A DNA stretch of 38,188 nucleotides from Lachnospiraceae bacterium (lineage in GTDB: Bacteria; Bacillota; Clostridia; Lachnospirales; Lachnospiraceae). The DNA is taken from contig JAUNOI010000015.1 of the NCBI GenBank assembly GCA_030531165.1, positions 1 to 38,188 of the forward strand. Direction: 5' to 3'. Shown piece after piece: positions 1 through 7,833 of this stretch. Within the stretch, counting starts at the first letter, position 1, and the number at the start of each line of letters is the position of its first letter. Position numbers and translations under genes: made by a program. Below the pieces are notes generated by a model. The model had not been told where the DNA came from, searched no databases, and saw only the letters and a list, made by a program, of their open reading frames with translations.

Positions 1-139
1 TAGACCCCTTTTCAGTAAAGTTGAATGCTTGTATTTGGCTTGTTAAAATAGGTGCACCCCTATCGATAATAAATATAATACAAAAGATTTAAGTGTTACC
101 TATATGATATTAAAAGGATGACATGGGAAAGGATGAGAG
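1..139 (+). promoter_or_regulatory. Leader of the polysaccharide genes
   Basis: No reading frame of note lies here. A TATAAT hexamer at 74-79 could be a -10 element for the genes that follow, but I find no good -35 at 16-18 bases from it. The ribosome binding site AAAGGA at 128-133 sits six bases before the ATG at 140 and supports that start. The window edge may hide an upstream gene of the same cluster. Confidence 0.3.
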
Positions 140-1237
140 ATGAGTGATAAAAAATTAAAGGTAACAATAATTACTATATATGATCCGATGCCCAATATAG
201 GTAATCGTCTTCAAAATTACGCTGTACAAAAAATCATGGAAGATTTAGGAGTTCAAGTGGATACGATATCTTTTGAAAAGCCAATTATCACAGGAAAACA
301 AAAAATCAAGGAAATTGCACAGCGATTGACGGGGTATCGTTTGCCGGGGGATAAGGTTTATTGGAATCTGTTTCCAAAGCGTATTCGGTCATTTGAATTG
401 TTCAATAGAGAATACATACATACGCAGCGAATTAGGAAGATAGAACAGATTAAGCCAGCTGATTATTATGTTATAGGTTCCGATCAGGTTTGGAATCCAA
501 AATGGTATACTGATAATATGCTTAAAAAGGATATATTTTTACTTAGATTTGCAAAACCAGAACAAAAGGTATGCTTTTCTCCAAGCTTTAGTGTGGAGAA
601 GCTGCCAAATGAATGGGAACATTGGTTCAAGGAAAATCTTTCTTCATTTCCTATGCTAGGCGTTCGAGAAGAGGCTGGCGCAAAAATTATTAAGGAATTG
701 ACGGGGAAAGATGCAGTTGTTACTATTGATCCCACATTGATGCTGGATCAGGAAGAATGGAATAAGATAGCTACAAAACCAAAGAATGTTGATTGCAGTA
801 GAAGCTATATTCTGACATATTTTATCGGGGGGCGTTCTGAACGAATCAATATGGATTTGAGAAAATATGCAAGAGAGTTGAATGCAGTTGTTTATAATCT
901 TTTTGATATGTCACAGTCATGTTTATACACAACAGGTCCATCTGATTTCTTGTATTTGATATCCAATGCAAAATTGGTTGTTACAGATTCCTTTCATGCT
1001 TGTGTGTTTTCTTTTATATATGGTAAACCTTTTTTGCTTTACAAGCGTGTTGGAGGGCAGAATATGATGTCGAGAATGGATACTCTTTTTCAAAAATTTG
1101 ATTTGGAAAGAAAGTTTGTAGACAGTCGATTAGAGAATGACTTGTTGGAGTGTAATTATCAACAAGGTTATGAAGTATTAATTGAAGAAAGGAAAAAGGC
1201 CTTGCAATTCTTAAAGGACTCTATGCATATTGAGTAA
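140..1237 (+). CDS. Polysaccharide pyruvyl transferase family protein
   Basis: The 365-residue protein belongs to the polysaccharide pyruvyl transferase family (PF04230 type). Members move pyruvate from phosphoenolpyruvate onto sugars of cell-surface polymers as a ketal. Visible family marks are GNRLQNYAVQ near residue 21, GSDQVWNP near residue 113 and TDSFHACVF near residue 282, all in the expected order. No signal peptide or membrane segment is seen, so it should act in the cytoplasm on lipid-linked repeat units. It is the first of a co-directional set with a flippase 24 bases downstream, which fits an exopolysaccharide or capsule cluster. The exact acceptor sugar cannot be told from sequence. 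Confidence 0.85.
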   Translation: MSDKKLKVTIITIYDPMPNIGNRLQNYAVQKIMEDLGVQVDTISFEKPIITGKQKIKEIAQRLTGYRLPGDKVYWNLFPKRIRSFELFNREYIHTQRIRKIEQIKPADYYVIGSDQVWNPKWYTDNMLKKDIFLLRFAKPEQKVCFSPSFSVEKLPNEWEHWFKENLSSFPMLGVREEAGAKIIKELTGKDAVVTIDPTLMLDQEEWNKIATKPKNVDCSRSYILTYFIGGRSERINMDLRKYARELNAVVYNLFDMSQSCLYTTGPSDFLYLISNAKLVVTDSFHACVFSFIYGKPFLLYKRVGGQNMMSRMDTLFQKFDLERKFVDSRLENDLLECNYQQGYEVLIEERKKALQFLKDSMHIE

Positions 1238-1261
1238 ACGGGTCAAGGGCTGATTATAAGA

Positions 1262-2821
1262 ATGAAAATAGAACGTACTAAAAATGCATCAAGAAACATT
1301 TTCTTTGGCGTTATATTAAAAGCATATCAAATACTAGTACCATTTCTGATGCGCACCGCTATGATTTATTTGATGGGCGTTCAGTATCTAGGATTAAATT
1401 CACTTTTTACATCAATTCTGCAGGTATTGAATCTTGCTGAATTGGGCGTAGGATCAGCAATGGTTTATAGTATGTATAAGCCGATTGCGGAAGATGACAA
1501 CACTACTCTATGTGCGCTGATGAAGCTCTATAGAACATATTATAGAGTGATTGGTCTTGTAATAGCTGTTATAGGGTGTATGTTAACACCTTTTGTACCA
1601 AGGCTCATTAGTGGAGAAGTTCCTTCTGGTATCAATATCTACATTCTATATTTATTGAACCTAGGAGCAACAGTTCTTTCATACTGGTTGTTTGCATATA
1701 AGAATTCGATTCTTCAAGCACACCAAAGAACAGATGCGATTTCAAAAGTTACTCTTATAACTAGCACAATTCAGTATGGGATACAGCTGTTTGTACTTTG
1801 GGTCTTTCACAATTACTATCTTTATGTGATAGTTATGCTTGCAACTCAGGCATTAACTAATATAGTAACGGCAGTATATGCAGATATGCTTTATCCGCAG
1901 TTTAAGCCTAAGGGTGGCATTGATAAAATCCAAGTACAAAGAATTAATCAAAGGATAAGAGATTTATTTACATCAAAAATTGGTGGTATTATTTACGATT
2001 CCGCTGACACCATTGTTATTTCAGCTTTTCTTGGGCTATCCATGTTAGCGGTGTACCAGAATTATTTTTACATTTTGAATGCGATAACCGGTTTAATAGC
2101 CGTAGTATTCTCAGCATGTACAGCGGGTATTGGTAATAGTATTGTTGTGGAGAGCAAGGAAAAGAATTACCAAGACTTAAAAAAATTTACTTTCATAATT
2201 ACTTGGATTTCTGGTTTCTGCTCGGTTTGCTTGCTGTGTATCTATCAGCCGTTTATGGAACTATGGGTTGGTAAGAACCTGATGCTCTCCTTTTTGGCTG
2301 TAGTATGTTTTGTTATTTACTTCTTTGTCCGCCAATTTAATGCTCTTTTCAATTTGTATAAGGATGCCTCCGGAATGTGGCATGAGGACAGACTCAGACC
2401 TTTAACTGCGGCATTAACAAATCTCATATTGAACTTGATATTAGTACAGGTTATCGGGATATACGGTATTCTTTTATCTACCGTACTTGCAATTCTCTGT
2501 GTTGGTATGCCTTGGTTATTGCATAATCTGTTTACTGTTATTTTTGAAAAGAAACATATGTGGTCTTATATTAAGAGATTGGTTAAGTACAGTTTTGTGG
2601 TTTTGCTCAGTTGTATGTTTACATACTTTATCTGTTCAAGATTCAGTATTGGTCTTGTGCCTACAATTTTGATTCGCGGAGTGATTTGCATCATTGTTCC
2701 TAATCTGATTTATTATCTTACATTTAGGAACACAGATGAATACCGGCAAATGCTTCGGCTGGTTGATAAAATGACAAAGGGAAAAATGTGCAAAGTATTA
2801 GTTAGTTTGGGAATGAATTGA
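1262..2821 (+). CDS. Polysaccharide flippase (Wzx / MATE-like, oligosaccharide flippase superfamily)
   Basis: This 519-residue protein is hydrophobic throughout, with about 12 to 14 predicted membrane segments and a basic N-terminus. The opening, where RNIFFGVILK precedes a run of membrane helices and YLGLNSLF, is typical of Wzx-type flippases. These move lipid-linked sugar repeat units across the cytoplasmic membrane. It lies between a pyruvyl transferase and an F420-beta-like protein, a usual setting for Firmicute exopolysaccharide clusters. The ribosome binding site is weak, with AAGGG well upstream of the ATG. Its stop is one base before the next ATG, so translation of the next gene is probably coupled. 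Confidence 0.85.
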   Translation: MKIERTKNASRNIFFGVILKAYQILVPFLMRTAMIYLMGVQYLGLNSLFTSILQVLNLAELGVGSAMVYSMYKPIAEDDNTTLCALMKLYRTYYRVIGLVIAVIGCMLTPFVPRLISGEVPSGINIYILYLLNLGATVLSYWLFAYKNSILQAHQRTDAISKVTLITSTIQYGIQLFVLWVFHNYYLYVIVMLATQALTNIVTAVYADMLYPQFKPKGGIDKIQVQRINQRIRDLFTSKIGGIIYDSADTIVISAFLGLSMLAVYQNYFYILNAITGLIAVVFSACTAGIGNSIVVESKEKNYQDLKKFTFIITWISGFCSVCLLCIYQPFMELWVGKNLMLSFLAVVCFVIYFFVRQFNALFNLYKDASGMWHEDRLRPLTAALTNLILNLILVQVIGIYGILLSTVLAILCVGMPWLLHNLFTVIFEKKHMWSYIKRLVKYSFVVLLSCMFTYFICSRFSIGLVPTILIRGVICIIVPNLIYYLTFRNTDEYRQMLRLVDKMTKGKMCKVLVSLGMN

Positions 2822-2822
2822 T

Positions 2823-3842
2823 ATGAAAACATACGCTGCAATATATAAGAATAAAAGAATAAGAGAAAACTCCTCATCAGGTGGCATTTTTTCTGCTCTT
2901 GCAAATAAGTTTGACGTAGTTTATGGTGTTACTATGACAGATGATTGTTATAGCGCAGAAATGATAAGAGCGGAAGGCGATATCACTTCTCTTCGTGGCA
3001 GCAAATACTTCCAGGCCAAAGTTGGGGATACATTCAAGCAGGTAAAGAAGGATTTATTGGATGGGAAGAAAGTTCTTTTTTCAGGAACCGGATGCCAGAT
3101 TAATGGTTTATCTATGTTTCTAGGGAAGGAATATCCTAACCTCTTCCTCCTAGACATTATTTGTCATGGTACTCCGTCTTCTAAACTTTGGAGAGAATAC
3201 ACCAAATACCAGGAAGGTAAGTATGGTAAATTGGAAAATGTTATTTTTCGTTGCAAGGATGATAGTTGGATTGACTTCGGAATGAAGGAAAATCAGCTAT
3301 ATATTTCTAAAGATAAAGACTCCTTTATGCAAATGTTCCTTAATAATTATTGTCTTCGACCTGCTTGCTATGAGTGCCATGCAAAGTATTATAAGAAGTC
3401 TGATATGACAATTGCAGATTTCTGGGGAATAGAAAATGTTGCTCCAGAGATGAATGATGGCAGAGGAACAAGTCTTGTAATAACAAGAACTGATAAAGGA
3501 CAGGAACTCTTTGATAGCATAAAGAGTAAGTTGAAATGGAAAGAAGTAAGTTATGAAGCAGGTGTCAGAGGTAATCCTTCCGAGTATTCTTCTGTATCCC
3601 GACCACAACGAAGAGATACATTCTTTGGGGATTTAGAGAAGATGCCATTTGAAAAAATGGAAAAGAAGTATGCAGCTGGTATAAAGGTTTCACTTCCGAG
3701 GAGGGTTGTGAGGAAAATAAAACGTACTATCAAGAAAATCCTCTGGGGGACACAAAAACTAACTCCAATGCCATCTACGGTATCCTCTTCACATTCAAGA
3801 AGTAATGATGATTATGGCATACTGCTTATATTTAAGAAGTAA
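2823..3842 (+). CDS. F420H2 dehydrogenase beta-subunit-like protein, lacking its N-terminal ferredoxin domain
   Basis: The 339-residue protein matches the coenzyme F420 hydrogenase/dehydrogenase beta-subunit domains found in many bacterial polysaccharide clusters, where they probably have a redox role in modifying sugars. Marks are SSSGGIFSALA near residue 17, GTGCQINGL, CHGTPS and the pair CYEC before SDMTIADFWGI, the last likely an Fe-S site. In most relatives I recall, a two-cluster ferredoxin domain precedes this region in the same chain. Here the protein begins right at the point after that domain, and a free ferredoxin is encoded just downstream. The stretch after about residue 310 is low in family resemblance and may be a recombined tail. 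The ATG follows the flippase stop by one base. Substrate unknown. Confidence 0.75.
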   Translation: MKTYAAIYKNKRIRENSSSGGIFSALANKFDVVYGVTMTDDCYSAEMIRAEGDITSLRGSKYFQAKVGDTFKQVKKDLLDGKKVLFSGTGCQINGLSMFLGKEYPNLFLLDIICHGTPSSKLWREYTKYQEGKYGKLENVIFRCKDDSWIDFGMKENQLYISKDKDSFMQMFLNNYCLRPACYECHAKYYKKSDMTIADFWGIENVAPEMNDGRGTSLVITRTDKGQELFDSIKSKLKWKEVSYEAGVRGNPSEYSSVSRPQRRDTFFGDLEKMPFEKMEKKYAAGIKVSLPRRVVRKIKRTIKKILWGTQKLTPMPSTVSSSHSRSNDDYGILLIFKK

Positions 3843-3889
3843 CTTAGGTTTATTGGTATACAAGCCATCTCGTATAAAGAGGTAAAGAT

Positions 3890-4117
3890 ATGAATCAAAC
3901 ACAAGAAATAAAATGCAAACCCACGCCAGTATTATACAAAAGAAAAGAAGAATGCTGTGGATGTACTGCTTGCTATACAATTTGTCCGAAAGAAGCTATT
4001 TCTATGGTAGAGGACGAAGAAGGGTTTGAGTATCCGCAGATTGATGAAAGCAAGTGTGTGCGTTGTTACCAGTGCATTAATGTGTGTCCAATAAAAGCAG
4101 CGAAGGAGAACCAATGA
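3890..4117 (+). CDS. Small 2[4Fe-4S] ferredoxin-like protein
   Basis: This 75-residue protein carries two classic 4Fe-4S motifs: C22-x2-C25-x2-C28-x3-C32-P33 and C56-x2-C59-x2-C62-x3-C66-P67, joined by a DEEGFEYPQID linker. This is the layout of the N-terminal domain of F420-beta-like polysaccharide proteins. A good ribosome binding site (AGAGGT) precedes the ATG, so it is probably made as its own polypeptide. It likely supplies electrons to the protein encoded just upstream. It ends with PIKAAKENQ, about where the linker to the F420-beta domain would begin in fused relatives. Its stop overlaps the next start by four bases (ATGA), suggesting translational coupling with the nucleotidyltransferase. 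Confidence 0.8.
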   Translation: MNQTQEIKCKPTPVLYKRKEECCGCTACYTICPKEAISMVEDEEGFEYPQIDESKCVRCYQCINVCPIKAAKENQ

Positions 4118-5070
4118 AGAAAACTACATTACTTATTATGGCTGCTGGCATCGGCTCCCGCTTTGGCGGCGGAATCAAGCAGCTGGAGCCGGTTGGCTTA
4201 CATAATGAAATTATCATGGATTATTCCATCCATGATGCAATTGAAGCAGGTTTCAACAAAATCATCTTTGTAATTCGCAAGGATATCGAAGCAGATTTCC
4301 GGGAGCAGATTGGCGACCGCTTGGAATCCATCTGTGAGAAACGGAAGGTTGAAATTGCCTACGCATTTCAGAATTTGAATAATGGACCGGATGGCTATAC
4401 AGTTCCAATATGCAGGATCAAGCCTTGGGGAACCGGACAGGCAGTTCTCACTGCGAAAGATTTGATCCATGAACCATTTGCGGTCATCAATGCAGATGAT
4501 TATTATGGAAAAGAAGCGTATCGCCAGATGCATGAATGGCTGGTTCTGGATCATGCGGATAATGCTATTGCAATGGCAGGATTTATTCTGAAGAATACCT
4601 TGTCGGATAACGGCGGCGTGACCAGAGGCGTTTGCAGAGTGGCAGAAGGCCATACACACATCATTGATGTTGTGGAGACCAGTAATATCATCAAGACAGT
4701 TGATGGCAATGGTACGATTGGTGCAGAAGCGGACGGCATTGAATTAAATCTTGAGTCCTATGTATCTATGAACTTCTGGGGCTTCCCGGCAAAGGAAGGA
4801 TTTGCTCCGGCATATCTGGATGTTCTGGAGCAGGGATTCAAGGAGTTCTTTGAGAATGATGTTAAGGCAAATCCTCTGAAAGCAGAGTATCTTCTGCCAA
4901 CGCATATCGGCGGTCTGCTCAGAGACGGAAAATATACTGTGAAGGTGCTGGAGACAAAGGACAAGTGGTTCGGCGTTACCTATAGGGAAGACAAAGAGTC
5001 TGTGGTTCAAAGCTTTAAGAAACTGATTGCGGACGGCGTGTATAGGGAAGAACTGTACAGCGATTTGTGA
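4114..5070 (+). CDS. Sugar-phosphate nucleotidyltransferase family protein
   Basis: The 318-residue protein starts with the NTP-transferase signature MAAGIGSRFGGG followed by KQLEPVG, and has INADDYYG near residue 128 as a likely metal-binding Asp pair. It should couple a nucleotide to a sugar phosphate or similar alcohol phosphate for polymer synthesis. I chose the ATG at 4114 because AAGGAG sits five bases upstream and the codons before it extend back only to a GTG inside the ferredoxin gene. Codon use is visibly richer in G and C than in the preceding genes, so the polysaccharide cluster may end, and a more native stretch begin, here. The exact substrate is not determined. Confidence 0.8.
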   Translation: MKKTTLLIMAAGIGSRFGGGIKQLEPVGLHNEIIMDYSIHDAIEAGFNKIIFVIRKDIEADFREQIGDRLESICEKRKVEIAYAFQNLNNGPDGYTVPICRIKPWGTGQAVLTAKDLIHEPFAVINADDYYGKEAYRQMHEWLVLDHADNAIAMAGFILKNTLSDNGGVTRGVCRVAEGHTHIIDVVETSNIIKTVDGNGTIGAEADGIELNLESYVSMNFWGFPAKEGFAPAYLDVLEQGFKEFFENDVKANPLKAEYLLPTHIGGLLRDGKYTVKVLETKDKWFGVTYREDKESVVQSFKKLIADGVYREELYSDL

Positions 5071-5087
5071 GAATAAGCACAGGCATC

Positions 5088-5116
5088 TTGGTTTCTGCTC
5101 ACACTCGCTATATACT
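5088..5116 (+). promoter_or_regulatory. Candidate promoter for the coiled-coil ORF
   Basis: TTGGTT at 5088-5093 and TATACT at 5111-5116 are 17 bases apart, a sound sigma-A type arrangement. It would drive the coiled-coil ORF that begins at 5160. Confidence 0.4.
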
Positions 5117-5159
5117 TAATACATCATTCATCTCACAATGAAACGGAGTATGTACATCT

Positions 5160-5462
5160 ATGCTGCGTCCCAAGGGTTCCAAGAATAAAGTCAAGCCCAC
5201 CACAACCTCCACTCAACTCGACTTCACATCTCTCATCGCCGAGAAGTCATCCACCAAGGAAGCTCTCGTCGCCGACATCGCTTTCCTGGAAGAAAACTTG
5301 ACTACTCTCAAAGCTGATCTGAAAGCGAAGAAGGCGGAGTTGAAGAAACTGGCTATTGAACTTGCCAAACTGGAAGAGCAGAAAGCGGAAGCTGATGCTA
5401 AGGCTGCTGAGGAAGCGAAAAAAGCTGAACTGGAGAGCGTGCTGCAGAAGCTGATGGCATGA
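5160..5462 (+). CDS. Lys/Ala/Glu-rich coiled-coil protein of a mobile-element-associated family, C-terminus displaced
   Basis: This 100-residue protein begins MLRPKGSKNKVK and then forms a charged heptad-rich coiled coil from about residue 28 to 95. I recall similar small proteins (PKGSKNK start, coiled coil, ending in EILEKLK) scattered in Lachnospiraceae genomes, of unknown function. Here the frame stops after QKLMA, but the expected ending (SAGEILEKLK, then stop) lies directly downstream in another frame at 5459-5494, opening with an ATG that overlaps the stop. The gene is therefore probably frame-shifted by a small deletion. GGAG at 5145-5148 is a somewhat distant ribosome binding site. 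Codons favour C-ending forms, unlike the neighbours, which suggests transfer. Confidence 0.55.
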   Translation: MLRPKGSKNKVKPTTTSTQLDFTSLIAEKSSTKEALVADIAFLEENLTTLKADLKAKKAELKKLAIELAKLEEQKAEADAKAAEEAKKAELESVLQKLMA

Positions 5463-5603
5463 GCGCCGGAGAGATTCTGGAAAAGCTGAAGTGAATGTTT
5501 GACAATAGGCCGTGTGGAAATTATCGAAAAAGATCACATGGCTTTCTATGAGCATAGATATATAGCTTGTAACGAAAATAAAAATGGTTTAAGGAGGAGC
5601 AAT

Positions 5604-6395
5604 GTGGGAAATCCAAGGAAACCGGGTGGCGGTCGAAAGGTATCCAAACCGGACTATGATCCACAAGCAGCGCTCCAGAAACAGGTGAAAGCGGCTGTGT
5701 CTTTGTATGGTGCTAATGCCCATTCGTCCCTTCAGATGATAGCAGACCAGTTATCGCTTAATCCCATCAAGGTGCGCAAGCTGCTGCTTACTGCTGGCGT
5801 TTATCAATCCACCACTGCCGATCGGGTTCAAAGAGTTTTCAATGCTCATAAAAACTCCGGATTATCACATAAGGAAGCTATCACCGAAACAACAAAAGAA
5901 CTGAACCTCTCCAAAGCCTCCGTTACCTCGTATTTGTCTTATGAGAAAGGCGTGTACTTCCCAACTGAGACAGACCACAGTAATTTGAGCGTCGGCGCAG
6001 AGCGTATCCGGCGAATGCGGAAGCGGGAAAAGGTTTTGGAGGAGTTGAGGGCAGAACAGCGCGAGGAAGCTCTGTGGGTAGCGGTGGTTAAGTTCCAGGG
6101 ATATAAGTTCCGCACCTATTCCGGGCCGGTATTCTCCTACAGTCTGAAGAAAGGTCGAGGGGATACCTATACGAAGGAGCTGTTCATCGACCGCAGGGAG
6201 AACAGCAAGAGCCTGGCGTGGAGTTCTGTTCTGCTGGCCTTTCATAATATACCGAGTATTGGCTCTGTAGTTGACCGTCCGAAAGCCCTCGGTGATATTC
6301 GGGGTGTGACCTACATCTACGCAATGTTTTATCGGTTCGGCCTGATTGATGTGCCGGAGAAAGCGAAAGAGAAGATGGATGGTGGGAAAGGGTGA
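5604..6395 (+). CDS. Putative helix-turn-helix protein of unknown function (mobile-region family)
   Basis: The frame runs back to 5499, but AAGGAGG at 5591-5597 points to the GTG at 5604, giving 263 residues starting VGNPRKPGGGRK. The N-terminal third has two likely HTH segments: MIADQLSLNPIKVRKLLLTAGVY and then a second around LNLSKASVTSYLSY. After a basic hinge (ERIRRMRKREK) comes a conserved-looking C-terminal domain with YKFRTYSGPVFSYSLKKGRG and VVDRPKALGDIRGVTYIY. I recall close relatives in many Lachnospiraceae genomes annotated only as hypothetical. DNA binding is inferred from the HTH pattern; the C-terminal domain is not assigned. It follows the coiled-coil ORF, and the two may travel together. 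Confidence 0.6.
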   Translation: MGNPRKPGGGRKVSKPDYDPQAALQKQVKAAVSLYGANAHSSLQMIADQLSLNPIKVRKLLLTAGVYQSTTADRVQRVFNAHKNSGLSHKEAITETTKELNLSKASVTSYLSYEKGVYFPTETDHSNLSVGAERIRRMRKREKVLEELRAEQREEALWVAVVKFQGYKFRTYSGPVFSYSLKKGRGDTYTKELFIDRRENSKSLAWSSVLLAFHNIPSIGSVVDRPKALGDIRGVTYIYAMFYRFGLIDVPEKAKEKMDGGKG

Positions 6396-6463
6396 TCGTA
6401 TCCCATAAAGAACAATCCATCTTTCCCCTGCAGCTTGCTATGTACTTTTCCAAGAGTTAAGAT

Positions 6464-6505
6464 TCACCACGACTAAAGGTATATCTATACCTTTAGTCGT
6501 GGTGA
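6464..6505. repeat. Perfect 20-bp inverted repeat with 2-base centre
   Basis: The arms 6464-6483 and 6486-6505 are exact reverse complements (tcaccacgactaaaggtata and its complement) around TC. No T-run follows on either strand, so it is not a textbook intrinsic terminator. It may be a transposon end structure; hairpins with a CCACGACT...AGTCGTGG core resemble IS200/IS605-type ends as I remember them. It lies between the HTH gene and the fragments of other elements. Confidence 0.7.
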
Positions 6506-6542
6506 TTATATGGAGAGTCATACCTGTGAGAATCGCACATGA

Positions 6543-6749
6543 GGCGTCCGAAAAAGGCATAGCGCGGAGGTTGTAGAAAACATAAAGGCTTATCTACAAT
6601 CCCATCCTGCAAACTACTACGGGCAGATGAACACATTGCTGGAGTTGATCTATCAGGCGTACACAGAATTTAACTCTGCAGAGACTCCGGAGTTTAAAGC
6701 TATTATTGATCCGTTGGATAAAATTCTGCGTTCGTCGGGAGCCAGCTGA
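6543..6749 (+). pseudogene. Fragment of a DUF6809-like protein
   Basis: An open stretch without a convincing start encodes HPANYYGQMNTLLELI, then QAYTEFNSAETPEF and DPLDKILR before a stop at 6747-6749. This matches my memory of the N-terminal part of DUF6809-type small proteins common in Lachnospiraceae, which continue well beyond this point. The loss of the rest coincides with the start of IS66-like sequence on the other strand at about 6753, so the gene seems broken by that element or by a later deletion. Assignment to the family is from memory and is moderate. Confidence 0.4.
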
Positions 6750-6752
6750 TAT

Positions 6753-6917
6753 TAATGCAGCTTCTTTCACTTTACGAAGCCAGTAATAATAAGCATTGCG
6801 AGACAACTGATGCTGTTCGCAGTATTCATCTACTTTTAGCCCGCTGTTAATACGGTCTTGAATAATCCCAGTCCATTGCTGTAGCCGAATCTGGGTAGTA
6901 GCTAAATGTGTGTCCAT
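6753..6917 (-). pseudogene. tnpA: IS66-family TnpA accessory protein, 3' truncated
   Basis: Reading leftward from the ATG at 6915-6917, with AGGAGG at 6925-6930 as ribosome binding site, the first 55 codons give a clear IS66 TnpA start: IRLQQWTGIIQDRINSGL, VDEYCEQHQLSRNAYYYWLR and KVKEAAL. After codon 55 the resemblance ends abruptly and the frame runs into the reverse strand of the DUF6809-like fragment. The IS66 partner genes tnpB and tnpC (DDE transposase) are absent, so this is a dead remnant that keeps only one end of the element. It marks past insertion and deletion here. Confidence 0.75.
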
Positions 6918-7188
6918 GACGATGCCTCCTTTGGGATAAGTGTGTAAAGTTTGTTGCAAACTTTTTAAAGTTCTACACTATTATCTCAAAAAATAGCAAT
7001 AATGTTAGAGGACGAGTGGTTTACCACTTACTTCTAAAATAGCCACAGGGGAATTTTGGGGCACAAAGGTTAGTTGAAACTAATTTCATTTAAAATATAA
7101 TGCAGACATCATAGTCAATCTACAGTCTACAATGCAATGATTTCCCAGATATTCTAAATATAGACTATCACAGCTCGTTTTCACAACT
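6918..7188. other. Non-coding stretch with remnants of an IS end and short hairpins
   Basis: No gene is seen. The part next to tnpA probably includes the outer end of the former IS66 element. Small perfect hairpins lie within it: aagtttg/caaactt, agtggt/accact and ttagtt/aactaa. A clear terminator for the lipoprotein gene, which ends at 7189 on the minus strand, was not found. Confidence 0.4.
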
Positions 7189-7833
7189 TTATTTGTTCAC
7201 AACTTCCTCATCATAGGAAATCACTTCACCAGTATATGCATCAATTTCGAATTCATATTTATGAGTCAAAGTTGTTGCTTCTACTTCATAAACTTTTACG
7301 CCGTCAGAGCTATCCCGTTCGATAATCATATCTTTTCCTTTTAATTCGGTTGTGTATTTTTCGACGATGGAACGGACTTTGGTTTCTGAGATAATGCTTG
7401 CGGAAGAATTTGTCTGATTCTTTGGCTGGATCAGTTCCTTTCCGTAAGAGAGGATGTCGCCGCTGATCGCATTGATCTCAAATTCAAATTCATGAGTCGA
7501 AGTTCTTGCATCTACTTCATAAACGTTTATGCCGTCATCCGAATCCAGTTTTATCTGCATATCTTTTCCCTTTAATTCGGTCGTGTGTTTTTCGACGATA
7601 GAGCGTATTTTTTCTTTGCTTAAAAGGTCAGCAGTAGAAGCGGTTTGATTGGAATGATTGTCATCTTCGTCCCAGTCGCCGTCTGTGGATAATGTTGTAT
7701 TTGATTCCTGATCGTTGACATTGACGGATTGTGTTCGTTCGGTTGTCTGATCTTTGCTGGATGTGCAGCCGGTTAATATTGACAGTGCAAATATCGATAA
7801 AATAATGAGAGTAAATAATCTTTGTTTTTTCAT
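7189..7833 (-). CDS. Lipoprotein with two PepSY repeats
   Basis: The 214-residue protein has a lipoprotein signal peptide (KKQR, a hydrophobic run, then LTGC with Cys22 as the lipidated residue). An acidic Ser/Thr/Asn-rich linker to about residue 68 leads to two PepSY units (about 70-135 and 147-212). Each has the pattern IRSIVEKHTTELKGKDM, VYEV, YEFEIDAYTGEVISYD. PepSY domains often modulate peptidases or sense the envelope. The two units are also repeated at DNA level with a 231-bp (77-codon) period, so the second arose by tandem duplication. The gene is divergent from a two-component pair 95 bases away, which suggests that it is a target or accessory sensor of that system. Confidence 0.85.
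   Translation of the reverse strand: MKKQRLFTLIILSIFALSILTGCTSSKDQTTERTQSVNVNDQESNTTLSTDGDWDEDDNHSNQTASTADLLSKEKIRSIVEKHTTELKGKDMQIKLDSDDGINVYEVDARTSTHEFEFEINAISGDILSYGKELIQPKNQTNSSASIISETKVRSIVEKYTTELKGKDMIIERDSSDGVKVYEVEATTLTHKYEFEIDAYTGEVISYDEEVVNK

Noticed and set aside
5104..6447. Similar 14-mers ctcgctatatactt (5104) and cttgctatgtactt (6434) flanking the coiled-coil/HTH unit
   Set aside because: Two mismatches in 14 bases, and the first is part of a promoter; not enough to call target-site duplications.
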